A stretch of 64,000 bases of DNA from Nocardia jiangxiensis NBRC 101359 (GTDB taxonomy: Bacteria > Actinomycetota > Actinomycetes > Mycobacteriales > Mycobacteriaceae): positions 1 through 64,000 of the forward strand of contig NZ_BAGB01000054.1 in the NCBI RefSeq assembly GCF_000308615.1, in the 5' to 3' direction. The notes beneath the pieces were generated by a model. That model saw only the letters and a program-made list of their open reading frames with translations, did no database searches and was not told the origin of the DNA. The position numbers and the translations under genes were made by a program. Below, piece by piece: positions 8,068-16,861 of the stretch. Position 1 is the first letter of the stretch; each line of letters opens with the position of its first letter.

Positions 8068-9489
8068 GTGCGCAAGATGTATGCGGGTGCCCGACTACGG
8101 CGATTGCGCGAGGAACGGCGGATGACGCAGGCCGCCCTGGCAAAGTCCCTCGAGCTCTCGCCCAGCTATCTCAACCAGCTCGAGCGGGATCAGCGGCCAC
8201 TCACCATTCCTGTTCTGCTGAAACTGAATTCGACATTCGATCTGGATGTGCAGTTCTTCGCCGCCGACTCCGACGCGCGTCTGGTCTCGGATCTGCACGA
8301 GGTTCTGGTCGAGGCGGCGGGCGGCACCGCACCGCCCGCCGCCGAGGTCGAGGATCTGGCCACCCGCCTGCCCGAAGTCGCCAAGACCATCGTCGCCATG
8401 CACCGCCGCCTGCGCGCGGCCACCGATCAGCTGGATCTGCTCTCCTCCAAGGTCGCCACCCCGACCGGTGCGCCCGGTGTGCCGATGCCGTACGAGGACG
8501 TGCGCGATTTCTTCTACGACCACCACAATCACATCGCCCAGCTGGATCTGGCCGCCGAGCAACTGTTCGAGGAGTCCGGCCTGACGATCGGGTCACTGGA
8601 CCGCCAGCTGGCCCGGGTCGCGGAGGAGCGCGCGCGGGTGACCGTGCTGGTGCGCGGCGACGGAGCCGATCCGACCATTCCCAAACGGCACTACGATCCG
8701 GAGAGCCGCACCCTCACCCTGGCGCGACGGCTGCGTCCGGGACAGCGCGCCTTCCAGATCGCCACCACCCTGGCATTCCTGCTGTACGGGCCGCTACTGG
8801 ACGAGGTGATCGCCGGAACGCCCTCGCTGACCGGCGAATCGCGCGCCCTGGCCCGCGTCGGGCTGGCCAACTACTTCGCGGGCGCACTGGTACTGCCGTA
8901 CGGGAAATTTCTGCGCTCCGCCGAGGAGTTGCGCTATGACATCGATCTCCTCGGACTGCGCTTCGAGGTGGGCTTCGAAACCGTCTGTCATCGGCTGAGC
9001 ACGCTACAACGGCAGGGACAACGCGGCGTGCCCTTCTTCTTCGTGCGCACCGACCGCGCCGGGAACATCTCCAAACGTCAGTCCGCGACCGCATTCCACT
9101 TCTCCCGCGTCGGCGGCAGCTGCCCGCTGTGGGTCGTGCACGAGGCGTTCGCGAATCCCGGCCGGGTCCTGACCCAGGTCGCCGCCATGCCCGACGGGCG
9201 TCGCTACCTGTGGGTGGCCCGCACCACCAACCCGGCGACGCGCGGATTCAGCTCGGCCACCAAGGAATTCGCGATCGGGCTGGGATGCGATATCGAATAC
9301 GCCGACCGCCTGGTGTACTCCAGCGGCCTGCAACTCGACGACCCATCCGCCGCGGTTCCCATCGGCGCGGGCTGCAAGGTCTGCGAGCGCTCCTCCTGCC
9401 CGCAGCGGGCGTTCCCGCAGATCGGACGGCCGCTGGCCGTCACCGAGACGACATCGGTCGACCTGCCGTACCCGCGCGCGGTGCGCTAG
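8068..9489 (+). CDS. RamB/PrpR-type (short-chain fatty acyl) transcriptional regulator
   Basis: A 473-residue cytoplasmic regulator. Residues 5-65 are an XRE helix-turn-helix (AGARLRRLREERRMTQAALA, then LSPSYLNQLERDQRPLT). The middle has an IrrE/M78-like fold, and the C-terminus holds the cysteine cluster CKVCERSSCPQRAFP (near 445), which in PrpR binds an iron-sulfur centre. Relatives sense acyl-CoA or redox state and control acetate, propionate, glyoxylate and methylcitrate genes. The GTG at 8068 aligns with family starts; an ATG nine bases later is possible. Its position opposite pyc hints at a role in pyruvate/acetate balance, which is an inference. Confidence 0.85.
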   Translation: MRKMYAGARLRRLREERRMTQAALAKSLELSPSYLNQLERDQRPLTIPVLLKLNSTFDLDVQFFAADSDARLVSDLHEVLVEAAGGTAPPAAEVEDLATRLPEVAKTIVAMHRRLRAATDQLDLLSSKVATPTGAPGVPMPYEDVRDFFYDHHNHIAQLDLAAEQLFEESGLTIGSLDRQLARVAEERARVTVLVRGDGADPTIPKRHYDPESRTLTLARRLRPGQRAFQIATTLAFLLYGPLLDEVIAGTPSLTGESRALARVGLANYFAGALVLPYGKFLRSAEELRYDIDLLGLRFEVGFETVCHRLSTLQRQGQRGVPFFFVRTDRAGNISKRQSATAFHFSRVGGSCPLWVVHEAFANPGRVLTQVAAMPDGRRYLWVARTTNPATRGFSSATKEFAIGLGCDIEYADRLVYSSGLQLDDPSAAVPIGAGCKVCERSSCPQRAFPQIGRPLAVTETTSVDLPYPRAVR

Positions 9490-9502
9490 CGGCCAGCTGT
9501 CC

Positions 9503-10414
9503 CTAGAGTTCGGCCCGGCCGGTGCGGGTGGCGCCGGCCGACGCGGCGACCACACACGCGATCCCCGCCCACTGCATCAGGTTCATTCGCTGGCCGAGCA
9601 CGAGCAGCCCGGCCACCGCCGCCACGGCGGGTTCCAGGCTCATCAGCACCCCGAACACCCTGGGCGGAATCCGGCGCAATGCCTCGAGCTCCACCGAATA
9701 CGGCAGCACCGAGGACAGCATCGCGACTCCGAAACCGGCCGCCAGCACCGACGGATGCAGTAGCGACGTGCCCGCGCCCGCGATGCCGATCGGCGCCATC
9801 AGCACCCCGCCGAACGCCATCGCCAACGCCAATCCGCCACCGCCGCTGGTCTTCTCACCGAGTTTCGCACCGAGCAGGATGTAGCCCGCCCAGCAGGCCG
9901 CCGCGCCCAGCGCGAGCAGCACACCCGTCCACGGCACCTGCCGGGCCGCCCGGGTCAGCAACAGCACCCCGGCGCCGGCCAGCACCGCCCACACCGGATC
10001 GATCCAGCGGCGCGATCCTGCCAGGGCCACCGCCAGCGGTCCCAGGAATTCGAGCGTGACGGCCATACCGAGCGGGATGCGGTCGATGGCCTCGTAGAAG
10101 GACAGGTTCATCAGCGCCAGCACCGCGCCGTAACCGAGGACGACCGGCAGCACCCGGCGTTCGATCCGCAGCGACGAACGCCAGAACACCAGCAGCACGA
10201 CCCCGGCGAAGAACAGTCGCAGACTCACCGCACCGGCGGGGCCGGTCGCGGCGAACAACTCGGTGGCCAGGGCCGCGCCCACCTGCACACTGACGATGCC
10301 CGCCAGCACGAGCAGCGTCGGCGGTACCCCGCCGATCCCCTGCCACACCGGCACGCGGGAGAACCACCGCGGCGCGGCCTCCCTGCGCATTCGCTCGAAA
10401 TCGATCGCGACCAC
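9503..10414 (-). CDS. EamA/RhtA-type drug/metabolite transporter
   Basis: A 303-residue membrane protein with ten predicted hydrophobic segments and two EamA repeats. The second repeat contains SSVLPYSVELEALRRIPPRV and MSLEPAVAAVAGLLVLGQ, the pattern of RhtA-like threonine/homoserine exporters. Substrate is not certain. The GTG at 10414 was taken; an in-frame ATG at 10390 is an alternative. It lies downstream of recG in the same direction with an 88-base gap, so co-transcription is possible but not required. It converges on the RamB-like gene with 13 bases between. Confidence 0.83.
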   Translation of the reverse strand: MVAIDFERMRREAAPRWFSRVPVWQGIGGVPPTLLVLAGIVSVQVGAALATELFAATGPAGAVSLRLFFAGVVLLVFWRSSLRIERRVLPVVLGYGAVLALMNLSFYEAIDRIPLGMAVTLEFLGPLAVALAGSRRWIDPVWAVLAGAGVLLLTRAARQVPWTGVLLALGAAACWAGYILLGAKLGEKTSGGGGLALAMAFGGVLMAPIGIAGAGTSLLHPSVLAAGFGVAMLSSVLPYSVELEALRRIPPRVFGVLMSLEPAVAAVAGLLVLGQRMNLMQWAGIACVVAASAGATRTGRAEL

Positions 10415-10502
10415 CGAATCCGCCGTCCTTCCTATCCGGCGCCCACACGTGCCGACGCCCTATCCAGCACCGGCACGCACCGACACCGACCCGAGCGAGC
10501 GT

Positions 10503-12770
10503 TCACGACTTGGCCAGGTACTCCAGGCGTTCACCGTCGACCGCCGCTCGCATCATCGTCGCCAGACCGGGATGACGGTTCAGCCCCGGGTCCGATTCGA
10601 CGATCTCACGGGCGAGGTGCTGTGCGGCGGTGATCACCTCGAGATCGTCGAGCAGCGACAGCAGGCGCAGCGACCGCGCGGTGCCGGACTGGGCCGAGCC
10701 GAGCACGTCACCCTCCCGGCGTTGCCGCAGATCCAGCACCGACAATTCGAATCCGTCCAGGGTGCCCGCGACCGCCTCGAGCCGAGCCATGGCGGTACCC
10801 ATCGGGGAGGTTTCGGTGATCAGCAGGCACAGTCCGGGATGTTTGCCGCGCCCGACGCGACCGCGCAACTGATGCAGCTGGCTGACTCCGAAGCGGTCCG
10901 CGTCCACGATCACCATGACCGTCGCGTTGGGCACGTCCACGCCGACCTCGACGACGGTGGTGCAGACCAGCACATCGATCTCGGCCTCGTTGAACGCGCG
11001 CATGACCGCGTCCTTCTCATCGCTCGGCAGCCGCCCGTGCAGCAGCCCGACCCGCAGACCGGCGAGTGCACCGGCCGAGAGCGTCTCGTAGACGTCGCGA
11101 GCCGCGTGCGTGGTCGGCCCCTCCTTCTCCTCCTCCGGTTTCGCCTTGCGCCCCTTGGCCTTCGGCTTGTCCTCCTCCTCGCCGATGCGCGAGCAGACCA
11201 CATATGCCTGACGGCCCTGCCCGACCTCCTCGCGGATCCGCTCCCAGGCCCGGTCCACCCATTTCGGATGCATTCGGGCCGGGACCACGCGGGTGGTGAT
11301 CGGCGAGCGCCCACGCGGCAGTTCGGTCAGCGTCGAGGTCTCCAGATCGCCCAGGGTCGTCATGGCGATCGTGCGCGGGATCGGGGTCGCGGTCATCACC
11401 AGCAGGTGCGGGCTTATGCCGTCCTTGGCCTTGGCGCGCAACGCATCCCGCTGCTCCACGCCGAAACGGTGCTGTTCGTCGACGATCACCATGCCCAGGT
11501 CGAGGAATTCGACGTTGTCCTGGATCAGCGCGTGCGTGCCGATGACGATTCCGGCCTCGCCGGTCACCGCGTCCAGTAGCGCGGCCTTCTTCGCGCCGGT
11601 GGACATCGAGCCGGTCATCAGCACGACCTTGGTGGCGTTGTCGGCCGCGCCCAGCTCACCGGCCGTGCCGAGCTCGCCGAGCATCCCGCGCAGCGATCGA
11701 TAATGCTGGGCGGCAAGCACTTCGGTGGGCGCGAGCAGTGCGCACTGCTGTCCGGCATCGACCACCTGCAACATCGCGTGCAGGGCGACGATGGTCTTGC
11801 CGGAGCCGACCTCCCCCTGTAGCAGCCGGTGCATCGGATGCGGGCTGGACAGGTCTTCCGAGATCTCCGAGATCACCTGCTTCTGGCCCGCGGTGAGTTC
11901 GAACGGCAGGCGTTTGCCGAATTCCGTTGCGATACCGCCGGTCCGGGGCGGGCAGGGCTTCGCGACACGTCCCGCGGCATCGTGCCTGCGTTCGGCCAGG
12001 ACCAGTTGCAGGGCCAGCGCCTCGTCGAAACGCAAACGCTCCCTGGCCTGTTCGATATCGGACTTGCGTTCGGGCAGGTGGATCAGGCGCAGCGCGTCCG
12101 AGACCGCGAGCAGTTCGCGATCGGCCCGAAGCTCCTGCGGCAGGGGATCATCGATCGGATCCAGCTGATCGAGCACCTGTCGCACGCAGGCGAGGACATC
12201 CCAGCTCTGCACCTTCGCGGTCGCCGGATAGACCGGGATGTATTCGCGCTCGAAGAACGACACGTCCACGCCCTCGGCGCCTTTCGCGCTCTGCGCCAGT
12301 CCGCGCAGATCGCCGCTGCCGCGCACCGCGGTGAGATTCTCCACCGATTCCCCGGCCTCGGGCAGGATCAGGTACGAGGGGTGCGAGAGATTCCAGCGGT
12401 CCGGCCGCCAGTAGTGCACGGTGCCCGACATCATCGCCCGCACACCCTGTTTCACCAGATAGCTCACCTTGTCGCCGTTGAAGAAGGTGATCTCCACCGG
12501 TTTCGCGGATCCGGCGTCGAGTTCGACCTTCAACAACCGGCCGCGGCGGTTCTTCATCGGCCGCAGTTCGGTTTTCGTGACCACGCCGACGAGGGTCAGG
12601 TGCGCGCCCTCCTCCGGGGCCTCCTCGCTCAGCGGCTGGCCCTGCGTGGCGTAGCGCAGTGGATAGTGCCGCAGCAGATCCTCGACCGTCTGCATGTCGA
12701 AGGCGTCGGCCAGGGAATCGGCCGCTTTCACCCCGAGCACGTGATCGAGCCGGTCCCGCAGTGTCGCCAT
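10503..12770 (-). CDS. recG: ATP-dependent DNA helicase RecG
   Basis: A 755-residue superfamily 2 helicase that reverses stalled replication forks and branch-migrates Holliday junctions. The N-terminal wedge/OB domain carries LLRHYPLRYATQG near 32. The helicase core has motif I GEVGSGKTIVALHA near 315, DEQHRFGVEQRD (motif II) near 425, MTATPIPRTIAM near 450, and motif VI HQLRGRVGRGKHPG near 655. A charged lysine/glutamate-rich insert (about 535-560) separates the motor halves, as in other actinobacterial RecG. It starts two bases after the stop of the DAK2 gene, so the pair is one operon. Confidence 0.95.
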   Translation of the reverse strand: MATLRDRLDHVLGVKAADSLADAFDMQTVEDLLRHYPLRYATQGQPLSEEAPEEGAHLTLVGVVTKTELRPMKNRRGRLLKVELDAGSAKPVEITFFNGDKVSYLVKQGVRAMMSGTVHYWRPDRWNLSHPSYLILPEAGESVENLTAVRGSGDLRGLAQSAKGAEGVDVSFFEREYIPVYPATAKVQSWDVLACVRQVLDQLDPIDDPLPQELRADRELLAVSDALRLIHLPERKSDIEQARERLRFDEALALQLVLAERRHDAAGRVAKPCPPRTGGIATEFGKRLPFELTAGQKQVISEISEDLSSPHPMHRLLQGEVGSGKTIVALHAMLQVVDAGQQCALLAPTEVLAAQHYRSLRGMLGELGTAGELGAADNATKVVLMTGSMSTGAKKAALLDAVTGEAGIVIGTHALIQDNVEFLDLGMVIVDEQHRFGVEQRDALRAKAKDGISPHLLVMTATPIPRTIAMTTLGDLETSTLTELPRGRSPITTRVVPARMHPKWVDRAWERIREEVGQGRQAYVVCSRIGEEEDKPKAKGRKAKPEEEKEGPTTHAARDVYETLSAGALAGLRVGLLHGRLPSDEKDAVMRAFNEAEIDVLVCTTVVEVGVDVPNATVMVIVDADRFGVSQLHQLRGRVGRGKHPGLCLLITETSPMGTAMARLEAVAGTLDGFELSVLDLRQRREGDVLGSAQSGTARSLRLLSLLDDLEVITAAQHLAREIVESDPGLNRHPGLATMMRAAVDGERLEYLAKS

Positions 12771-12772
12771 GG

Positions 12773-14680
12773 TTATTCCACCCCGATCTGCACCAGATCC
12801 ACGGACTGGCCGCCGAGGTAGGCGACCACCTCGACCCCGGGAAATGTCGCTGTGATGTGTTCGGCCAGATCTCGGCCCAGTTCGTCGGATGCGTCCGCGC
12901 CCAGCAGCAGGGTGACCAGCTCGCCACCGAGGCCGAGCATCCGGTCCAGCAGCGTGCAGGCCGCGGCGTGCGGATCGGGATCGATGACGACGACATCGTT
13001 GCCGACCAGACCGAGCCCGTCGCCACGGTCGCAGGTGCCCACGATGGTCAGCGCCCGCTCGGGGGCGACTCGCAGCGCACCCCAGCGGGTGCCCGCGGCG
13101 GCCTCGGACATGGCGAACGCGTCGTCCACGGCGATCCGCCCGCCGTCGTGCACGGCCAGCGCCGCCAGGCCCTGCACCATCGACCCGCTCGGCAACATCA
13201 GCACCTCCCGCGGGACGGCCCCGGCCCCGCTGCGAGCGGCCATACCGACCGCGACCAGTTCGTGTGCGGCCAGTGCGCCGTTGGGCAGGACCAGCACCTC
13301 GCGTTGCGGCATGCGTCGTATCGCGGCCAACAACGCCTCCGCGGTGACCTCACCGTCCAGCACGGTCGCCCCGGAATCCTCGAACAGCCGCGCCGCGCCC
13401 GCGCCCGCCGCGACCGCGAGGATGCCGCGATCGGTAGAGCCTTGTGCAGCAAGCGGATTCACCGTCAGCCCCTCGATGCGAATCCGGCTCAGCGCGCCCG
13501 CGACCAACCCCGCCTCGACGGCCGCGCCCGCATCCGCACAATGCACGTGCGCCGACCAGCCGTCCCCGCCGTCGCCGACCACGACCACCGAATCCCCCAG
13601 GAGCGCAAGATGTTCACGCAGTTCGTCGATGCGTGAAACGGTCGTCCCGGACAGCAGGTACATCACCTCGTACTGCGGAACCGTCGGATCACCCGTCACC
13701 GAATGCTCGTGCCGCACTGGAGATCCGGACTTGTCGGCCACCATGCCCGGCCGATGCTCCTGCTGCGCTGAGGATTCGGGAACATCGTCCGAAGTGGTCG
13801 GCCGCACTGTGGATTCGGAGACACCGCTCGACCGGTACTCCTGCCGCACCGGAGCCTGTCCGGCACTCACCGCCACCAACGCATCCAGCACCACGAGCAG
13901 CCCGCGCGCCCCGGCATCCACCACCCCCGCCGCCCGCAGCACCCCGAGCTGCGAGGGCGTATCCCCCAGCGCCTTGCACGCGCCGTCGGCAGCCGCCCGA
14001 GCAACCTCCGCCAAGTCGGTGTCCGGACAGTCCGCCGCCCGCTCCGCCGCCGCCTCCAGCACGCTGAGCATGGTCCCTTCGACCGGATTGCTCAACGCCC
14101 CCCGCACCAGCACCGCCGCCCGCCGCAGCGCGGCACGCAAGTTCTGCGCGGTCAACGGCCCGCTGCGCACGGCCTCCGCCAACCCTCTCAGCACCTGCGA
14201 CAAGATGATCCCGGAGTTTCCCCTCGCCCCGGCCGTCCCCGCACGGGCCATCGCAGCAAGCACCCCACCTGCGTCTGCGCCGGTCGGACGACCCTGCCTC
14301 GAATCGCTCCGGACATCGTGGCCGCTCACATCACCGACGCCGCTACTCACATCACGCCTGGTCGCCGCATCGCCACCCGACCCGTCGTGACGCGCACCAT
14401 CGGTGATCCCGGTGTCACCGTCCGTACCAGCAGCACTGTCGACAGAGTCGGGATCGGTCCCACCGCACGATCCGGCAGCGGCCAGCGCATCCTCGGCGGC
14501 GGTGACGGCGGCGCGCATGGTGGCCAGGAGGTTGGTCCCGGTATCCGCGTCGGCCACCGGGAAAACGTTCAGCGCGTTGATCTCCTCGCGGTGACGCTCC
14601 AAGCCCAACAGGCAGAGCTGACCCCACCGGACCATCGCTGATCCATCGAGCACCTCCCGGACCCCGGGCACCGTCACCAT
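12773..14680 (-). CDS. DAK2 (DhaL-like) and FakA-type C-domain protein, probable fatty-acid kinase component
   Basis: A 635-residue protein. The N-terminal DhaL/DAK2 domain has the nucleotide/metal motif NVFPVADADTGTNLLATM near 36 and later GARGNSGIILSQVLRG. The C-terminal half is the DegV-interacting FakA-type domain (EVLVLPNGALAAHELVAV). Family members phosphorylate fatty acids bound to a FakB partner, but no FakB/DegV gene is in this window, so the substrate is inferred. Two long Gly/Asp/Ser-rich inserts (about 75-135 and 275-330) look like species-specific linkers. The ATG at 14680 fits the family; an extension to 14818 does not. In M. tuberculosis the equivalent is split over Rv2974c/Rv2975c. 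Confidence 0.82.
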   Translation of the reverse strand: MVTVPGVREVLDGSAMVRWGQLCLLGLERHREEINALNVFPVADADTGTNLLATMRAAVTAAEDALAAAGSCGGTDPDSVDSAAGTDGDTGITDGARHDGSGGDAATRRDVSSGVGDVSGHDVRSDSRQGRPTGADAGGVLAAMARAGTAGARGNSGIILSQVLRGLAEAVRSGPLTAQNLRAALRRAAVLVRGALSNPVEGTMLSVLEAAAERAADCPDTDLAEVARAAADGACKALGDTPSQLGVLRAAGVVDAGARGLLVVLDALVAVSAGQAPVRQEYRSSGVSESTVRPTTSDDVPESSAQQEHRPGMVADKSGSPVRHEHSVTGDPTVPQYEVMYLLSGTTVSRIDELREHLALLGDSVVVVGDGGDGWSAHVHCADAGAAVEAGLVAGALSRIRIEGLTVNPLAAQGSTDRGILAVAAGAGAARLFEDSGATVLDGEVTAEALLAAIRRMPQREVLVLPNGALAAHELVAVGMAARSGAGAVPREVLMLPSGSMVQGLAALAVHDGGRIAVDDAFAMSEAAAGTRWGALRVAPERALTIVGTCDRGDGLGLVGNDVVVIDPDPHAAACTLLDRMLGLGGELVTLLLGADASDELGRDLAEHITATFPGVEVVAYLGGQSVDLVQIGVE

Positions 14681-15008
14681 CCTTCCGCTCCCACCTGTGA
14701 CCACGACCTCGGCAACCACCGCCCAGATCCCCCCGCAAGGGTAATCACCTCCACCGACACCGCACCGCCACGGCGGGAATCTTCGGTCGGCCGCCTGGCT
14801 ATCCTGCTGACCGGCCACCGCGTTACCCGGCTACCGGGGGCGATTGGACATGGCTCGGCGCGGGCGGCTACTCTTGCACGGTTGCCTCACGCGCCCGTCG
14901 ATCGGTCGCGTCGCCGACGCTCTCGTCGGCAGGCATTGGACGATACGTTTCCGGATCGGCTGTCTCGAATGGCAGCGGTCCGTACATGACATGAAGGAGC
15001 TCGCGACT
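14681..15008. promoter_or_regulatory. 328-bp divergent region between the DAK2 gene and rpmB
   Basis: No gene was seen. A possible rpmB promoter is TTGGAC (14844-14849) with TACTCT (14869-14874); the 19-base spacing is longer than ideal. It would leave a leader of about 130 bases before rpmB, whose start is marked by a GAAGGAG at 14993-14999. The leader shows no obvious attenuator hairpin by eye. Confidence 0.3.
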
Positions 15009-15200
15009 ATGGCTGCCGTCTGCGACGTCTGCGCCAAGGGCCCCGGCTTCGGTAAGTCGGTTTCGCACTCGCACCGGCGCACCAACCGTCGCTGGAACCC
15101 GAACATCCAGACCGTTCGCGCGCAGGTTGCACCCGGCAACACCCGCCGCATGAACGTCTGCACCTCCTGCCTGAAGGCGGGCAAGGTCGTTCGCGGCTGA
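15009..15200 (+). CDS. rpmB: 50S ribosomal protein L28
   Basis: A 63-residue basic protein, MAAVCDVCAKGPGFGKSVSH onward, ending in CTSCLKAGKVVRG. The two CxxC pairs (CDVC and CTSC) form the zinc-ribbon version of L28; many bacteria carry a zinc-free paralog used under zinc starvation, so this is probably the zinc-replete copy. The internal ATG at 15009 has a good ribosome binding site; the frame is open far upstream but unlike L28. A hairpin terminator follows at 15219-15257. Confidence 0.95.
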   Translation: MAAVCDVCAKGPGFGKSVSHSHRRTNRRWNPNIQTVRAQVAPGNTRRMNVCTSCLKAGKVVRG

Positions 15201-15218
15201 GCTGCACGAACCGTTCGT

Positions 15219-15257
15219 CGACGCCCCGGCACCCGATGAGGGTGATCCGGGGTGTCG
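15219..15257 (+). terminator. Hairpin terminator after rpmB
   Basis: An 11-bp stem (CGACGCCCCGG with CCGGGGTGTCG, one G-T pair) encloses a second 5-bp stem, CACCC/GGGTG, and is followed by TCGTTTAC. It separates rpmB from the acetyltransferase gene. Confidence 0.65.
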
Positions 15258-15279
15258 TCGTTTACACACAGGTGCCGAG

Positions 15280-15801
15280 ATGACATCCGACCGCCCCTGG
15301 CACATCACCCCCCTGCGCGCCGAACACTGCCTCGGCCTCGCCGAATGCCATATCGGCTGCTGGCGTGAGGCGTATCGAGGACTGGTCCCGGACCATGTCC
15401 TGGACGCCTTCGACGTCGACCGCCGAGCCGAGCAGTGGGAACGTATCCGAGCCGCGACCCGGGCCCCGGATGCGGTCCTGGTCGCCCTCGTCGACGCCGT
15501 GGTCGTCGGCTTCACCGGCATCCGCGCGATCGACGAGCCCACGGCGGTGGCCGAGCGGGAATTGAACGCGATGTACGTCCGGGCCGCCTGGTACGGCACC
15601 GGACTCGCACACGATCTGATGCGCGAGGTCCTGGACGCCCGCAGGAACACCTCCCTGTGGGTGTTCGAGGAGAATCCCCGCGCCCAGGCTTTCTATCGCA
15701 AATACGGTTTCGAACTCGACGGCGGCCGACGAGCCGAGCGCTTCTCCCCCAGTATCGAAGTCCGGATGCTGCGCCCGACCGATCCGACCCCTGCCCGGTA
15801 G
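15280..15801 (+). CDS. GNAT-family N-acetyltransferase
   Basis: A 173-residue protein with the GNAT fold: ELNAMYVRAAWYGTGLAHDL (near 88-107) is the acetyl-CoA binding strand-loop-helix in an R/QxxGxG/A-like form, and LWVFEENPRAQAFYRKYGFE (near 126-145) is the conserved C-terminal motif with the N-A-FYxKxGF pattern. Such proteins acetylate small molecules or protein amino termini; the acceptor cannot be predicted. It stands alone between the rpmB terminator and convergent genes. Confidence 0.85.
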   Translation: MTSDRPWHITPLRAEHCLGLAECHIGCWREAYRGLVPDHVLDAFDVDRRAEQWERIRAATRAPDAVLVALVDAVVVGFTGIRAIDEPTAVAERELNAMYVRAAWYGTGLAHDLMREVLDARRNTSLWVFEENPRAQAFYRKYGFELDGGRRAERFSPSIEVRMLRPTDPTPAR

Positions 15802-15842
15802 GGCGGGTTCACACCGTCGGGCGCGGCACTACCGACCAGCGA

Positions 15843-16109
15843 TCACCTACCGCCGCCCAGGCACTGCACATTGGCGCTGAGGCTCTGGACCGCGCACAGA
15901 CCGTACGCGTTCACATTCGACGAGAGCGAGGCGGAACCCGTCTGCGGATCCCACAGCGCCAGCACCGGCGCGGCCTGCTCGGTGTTCGCGGGCGCGGCCG
16001 GAACCTGCTCCAACGGAATGGTCCTGGCCTGCGCCGCAACCGGCGCCCCCATGATGGCGGCTCCGGCAGCCACGGTCACGATGGCACCGCGCACGGACTT
16101 GATCTGCAT
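15843..16109 (-). CDS. Small secreted protein of unknown function
   Basis: 88 residues. The ATG at 16109 opens a Sec signal peptide: MQIKSVRG, a hydrophobic alanine/valine core, then a likely cut after AAQA (near residue 29). The mature part of about 60 residues has two cysteines (LCAVQ and QCLGG), which could form a disulfide, and a Pro/Ala-rich start. I do not recognise a family. It follows ung on the same strand after 35 bases. Confidence 0.65.
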   Translation of the reverse strand: MQIKSVRGAIVTVAAGAAIMGAPVAAQARTIPLEQVPAAPANTEQAAPVLALWDPQTGSASLSSNVNAYGLCAVQSLSANVQCLGGGR

Positions 16110-16144
16110 GCATCTGCTCCTACTGTGATGAGTTCGAACACCGG

Positions 16145-16822
16145 TCAAGGCAGGCGCCAGTCGACCGGGGCGGCCCCCAATGTACCGAGCAATTCATTGG
16201 TTCGGGAGAACGGCTGGGATCCGAAGAATCCTCGGGAGGCCGACAATGGTGAGGGATGGGCCGATTCGATGGACGGCACGGAGCCGAGCATCGGCTTGAG
16301 GGTGGACGCGTCGCGGCCCCACAGGATCGCCACCAGCGGCTGCTCACGCGCGACGAGCGCACGAATTGCCTGCTCGGTGACCGCTTCCCAGCCCTTGCCG
16401 CGATGTGAGGCCGGCTGGCCGGGCGAGACGGTGAGCACCCTGTTGAGCATCAGCACGCCCTGATCCGACCACGGCGACAGATCACCGCACGACGGCGTCG
16501 GAAAACCGAGATCCCGGGAGTACTCGGAAAAGATGTTCGACAGGCTGCGCGGCACCGGCGAGACATCGGGCGCGACCGAAAAGCTCAGGCCCATCGCATG
16601 TCCCGGCGTCGGATAGGGATCCTGGCCGACGATCAGCACCCGCACCTTGTCCAGTGGACGCTGGAACGCGCGCAGCACGTTCTCGCCCTTGGGCAGGTAG
16701 CCGCGCCCGGCCTCGTTCTCCGCGCGCAGGAATTCGCCCATGGCCGTAATGCGGTCGGCCACCGGCTCCAATGCCTCGGCCCAGCCCGAATCGATGATCT
16801 CCGACAGTGGTTTCGCACCCAT
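16145..16822 (-). CDS. ung: Uracil-DNA glycosylase (family 1)
   Basis: 225 residues. It removes uracil from DNA to start base-excision repair. The catalytic water-activating loop GQDPYPTPGHAMGLSFSV (near 60-77) and the minor-groove loop SAHPSPLSASRG (near 185) are intact. The ATG at 16822 (MGAKPLSEIID) aligns with mycobacterial Ung; an upstream ATG at 16855 would add eleven residues not found in relatives. Between thiL and ung lie 39 bases, so they may form one transcript. Confidence 0.95.
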   Translation of the reverse strand: MGAKPLSEIIDSGWAEALEPVADRITAMGEFLRAENEAGRGYLPKGENVLRAFQRPLDKVRVLIVGQDPYPTPGHAMGLSFSVAPDVSPVPRSLSNIFSEYSRDLGFPTPSCGDLSPWSDQGVLMLNRVLTVSPGQPASHRGKGWEAVTEQAIRALVAREQPLVAILWGRDASTLKPMLGSVPSIESAHPSPLSASRGFFGSQPFSRTNELLGTLGAAPVDWRLP

Positions 16823-16861
16823 GTCGGACAAACTTAGTGTGGCCCGATTCACCACGACAGC

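Noticed and set aside
3732..8939. Very long plus-strand open frame (over 1700 codons) opposite pyc
   Set aside because: It is the antisense of pyc and rsmD in GC-rich DNA; its translation is Arg/Gln/His-rich without any domain, and it has no ribosome binding site. Long antisense frames are normal in such genomes.
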